A stretch of DNA of 6,357 nucleotides from CAJGCS01 sp045589955 (GTDB taxonomy: Bacteria; Bacillota_I; Bacilli_A; ML615J-28; CAG-313): contig JAZNQD010000023.1 of the NCBI GenBank assembly GCA_045589955.1, forward strand, positions 1-6,357. The letters are read 5' to 3'. Shown one piece after another: positions 5,729 to 6,357 of this stretch (positions within the stretch are counted from its first letter, which is position 1; every line of letters begins with the position of its first letter). The translations under genes were made by a program, and so were the position numbers. The notes under the pieces were generated by a model. That model saw only the letters and a program-made list of their open reading frames with translations. It ran no database searches and was not told where the DNA came from.

Positions 5729-5787
5729 CACTAAAAAATAATAATAACCATCAAACATATAAAAACAAAAAATGGAGGAAAAAAACA

Positions 5788-5919
5788 ATGAAGTTTGACG
5801 TTATATACTCAAAAGAGATCGAAGCCGACGACTTTTTTGCAGCTATTGATAAAGTAAAAGCAAAAAACGAAGACGCCGAAGTATTATCAGTATTAAGACA
5901 AGATGAAGAGGAAGAATAA
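5788..5919 (+). CDS. Small acidic 43-aa protein
   Basis: A 43-aa protein with an N-terminal pattern KFDVIYSKEIEADDFFAAI: a beta strand followed by EAD and a helix starting FFAAIDK. This resembles the many short mobile-element proteins that begin with a strand, an E-x-E-A-D segment and a helix (the DpnD/PcfM-like style), but the match is by eye and weak. The C-terminus is very acidic (QDEEEE). GGAGG at 5774-5778 lies 9 nt before the ATG, and the gene follows the rightward TATA box. Its last codons (GAAGAGGAAGAA) double as the purine-rich ribosome site for the next gene, 4 nt further on. Promoter, SD, coupling and protein-like pattern together make it a credible gene despite its length. Confidence 0.7.
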   Translation: MKFDVIYSKEIEADDFFAAIDKVKAKNEDAEVLSVLRQDEEEE

Positions 5920-5923
5920 TAAC

Positions 5924-6283
5924 ATGTACACATTAGACGAAATAAAAAGACTCCAAGTAAATCCAGAATACTATATAGACGAAGGAGATAGATTCTGCCT
6001 AGTAGGAATGCTAGGTCATGAGCTAACAGAAACATTAGCAGCCAACCATTCAAAATTTTGCGTACTACAAATATTAAAAGCGTATAAAGAAAAAAAGATA
6101 GAAGCAAACACAGCTAACTTTTTAATTGATAAAGTAGACGCCATCTACGATAGTATGGATATACTTGGAGCAAAAAATGTTATAAACAAATTAAATTTAG
6201 AAATAATAGAAGAAGAATTACATATACCACATTTCAATTATATTTGCGTAGAATGTGAAACATTATATAACGATTTTCAATAA
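5924..6283 (+). CDS. Unrecognised 119-aa mostly helical protein
   Basis: No family recognised. The sequence looks almost wholly helical, starting TLDEIKRLQVNPEYYI, with a central alanine-rich segment (GHELTETLAANHSKFCVLQIL) and an acidic helix (NLEIIEEELHI). It ends in a CVEC pair about 10 residues from the C-terminus; other cysteines are single, so a complete zinc site within one chain is not evident. The frame also opens at an ATG at 5903, which would add seven residues (MKRKNNN) and overlap the 43-aa gene by 17 bp. I prefer 5924 because GAGGA (5908-5912) sits at a workable distance and the longer start has no SD. A minus-strand frame of 118 codons opposite it (5751-6107) is a shadow. Confidence 0.75.
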   Translation: MYTLDEIKRLQVNPEYYIDEGDRFCLVGMLGHELTETLAANHSKFCVLQILKAYKEKKIEANTANFLIDKVDAIYDSMDILGAKNVINKLNLEIIEEELHIPHFNYICVECETLYNDFQ

Positions 6284-6308
6284 GAAGAGGTGTATTAAAA
6301 TCTTAGTA

Positions 6309-6357
6309 ATGAACAGGGAAATATTTTTTCATAATGAAGAAGTTTTAAATTCATTCT
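6309..6357 (+). CDS. Partial unrecognised gene at the right edge
   Basis: The reading frame is open from ATG 6309 to the edge and begins MNREIFFHNEEVLNSF. An SD-like AAGAGGTG lies at 6285-6292, about 16 nt before this ATG, which is much further than elsewhere in the window. The frame stays open upstream through ATT AAA ATC TTA GTA, which would give KILV ahead of MNRE and looks like a natural beta-strand start, so a non-ATG start near 6294-6303 is conceivable, though ATT at 6294 would be unusually close to the SD. Too little is visible to assign a family. Confidence 0.5.
   Translation, partial: MNREIFFHNEEVLNSF

Noticed and set aside
5751..6107. 118-codon minus-strand frame opposite the rightward genes
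   Set aside because: It has no SD, covers the rightward promoter start region and two credible plus-strand genes, and its translation is a serine/leucine/phenylalanine-rich shadow.
1..6357. CRISPR array, tRNA, rRNA, insertion sequence or attachment site
   Set aside because: No regularly spaced direct repeats, no cloverleaf-like or rRNA-like segment, no transposase and no paired terminal repeats were found by eye; the only exact longer repeat noticed is the 17-bp promoter.

Overview
The window looks like low-GC archaeal DNA, most probably from a Methanobacteriales-type methanogen (Methanobrevibacter or Methanosphaera) and most likely from a virus, provirus or other mobile element. Three things point this way. 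Two identical BRE/TATA promoter elements (CGAAACATTTATATATA) stand before leftward genes. Most leftward genes have strong anti-Shine-Dalgarno matches (variants of GGAGGTGAT, 3 to 5 nt before the ATG). The genes are densely packed, short and mostly unrecognised, together with an XPD/DinG-like helicase and an Mre11-like nuclease. No capsid, integrase, terminase or replication initiator is present, so the mobile-element reading is an inference; the taxonomic guess rests on base composition and translation/promoter signals only.

Layout. From about 5700 down to 73 all genes run leftward (minus strand). Unit A starts at the promoter at 5685-5701: a small HExxH zinc-peptidase-like protein (5158-5637), an unrecognised 140-aa protein (4712-5134) and an Fe-S XPD/DinG-family helicase (2866-4698). 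Unit B starts at the second copy of the promoter (2847-2863), 2 nt after the helicase stop codon: a 99-aa protein built of two ribbon-helix-helix-like repeats (2477-2776), three unrecognised proteins of 174, 61 and 125 aa (1952-2476, 1760-1945, 1393-1770), and an Mre11/SbcD-like nuclease (73-1368). The junctions inside the units are tight (abutting, short overlaps, or SD elements inside the upstream gene), so translation is probably coupled. No terminator is evident between the units.

To the right, a rightward set begins from a divergent promoter (TATA at about 5719-5728): a 43-aa acidic protein (5788-5919), a 119-aa unrecognised protein (5924-6283) and a gene cut by the right edge (from about 6309). 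The divergent TATA boxes are so close that their initiation complexes may interfere.

How they may work together: the Mre11-like nuclease and the 5'-to-3' type helicase suggest a DNA-processing role (recombination-dependent replication, repair, or defence/counter-defence), with the tandem RHH protein as the likely local regulator. No Rad50/SbcC partner is visible; it could lie off the left edge. Several computed starts (GTG or TTG) fall inside the Shine-Dalgarno element; I moved these to the next ATG.
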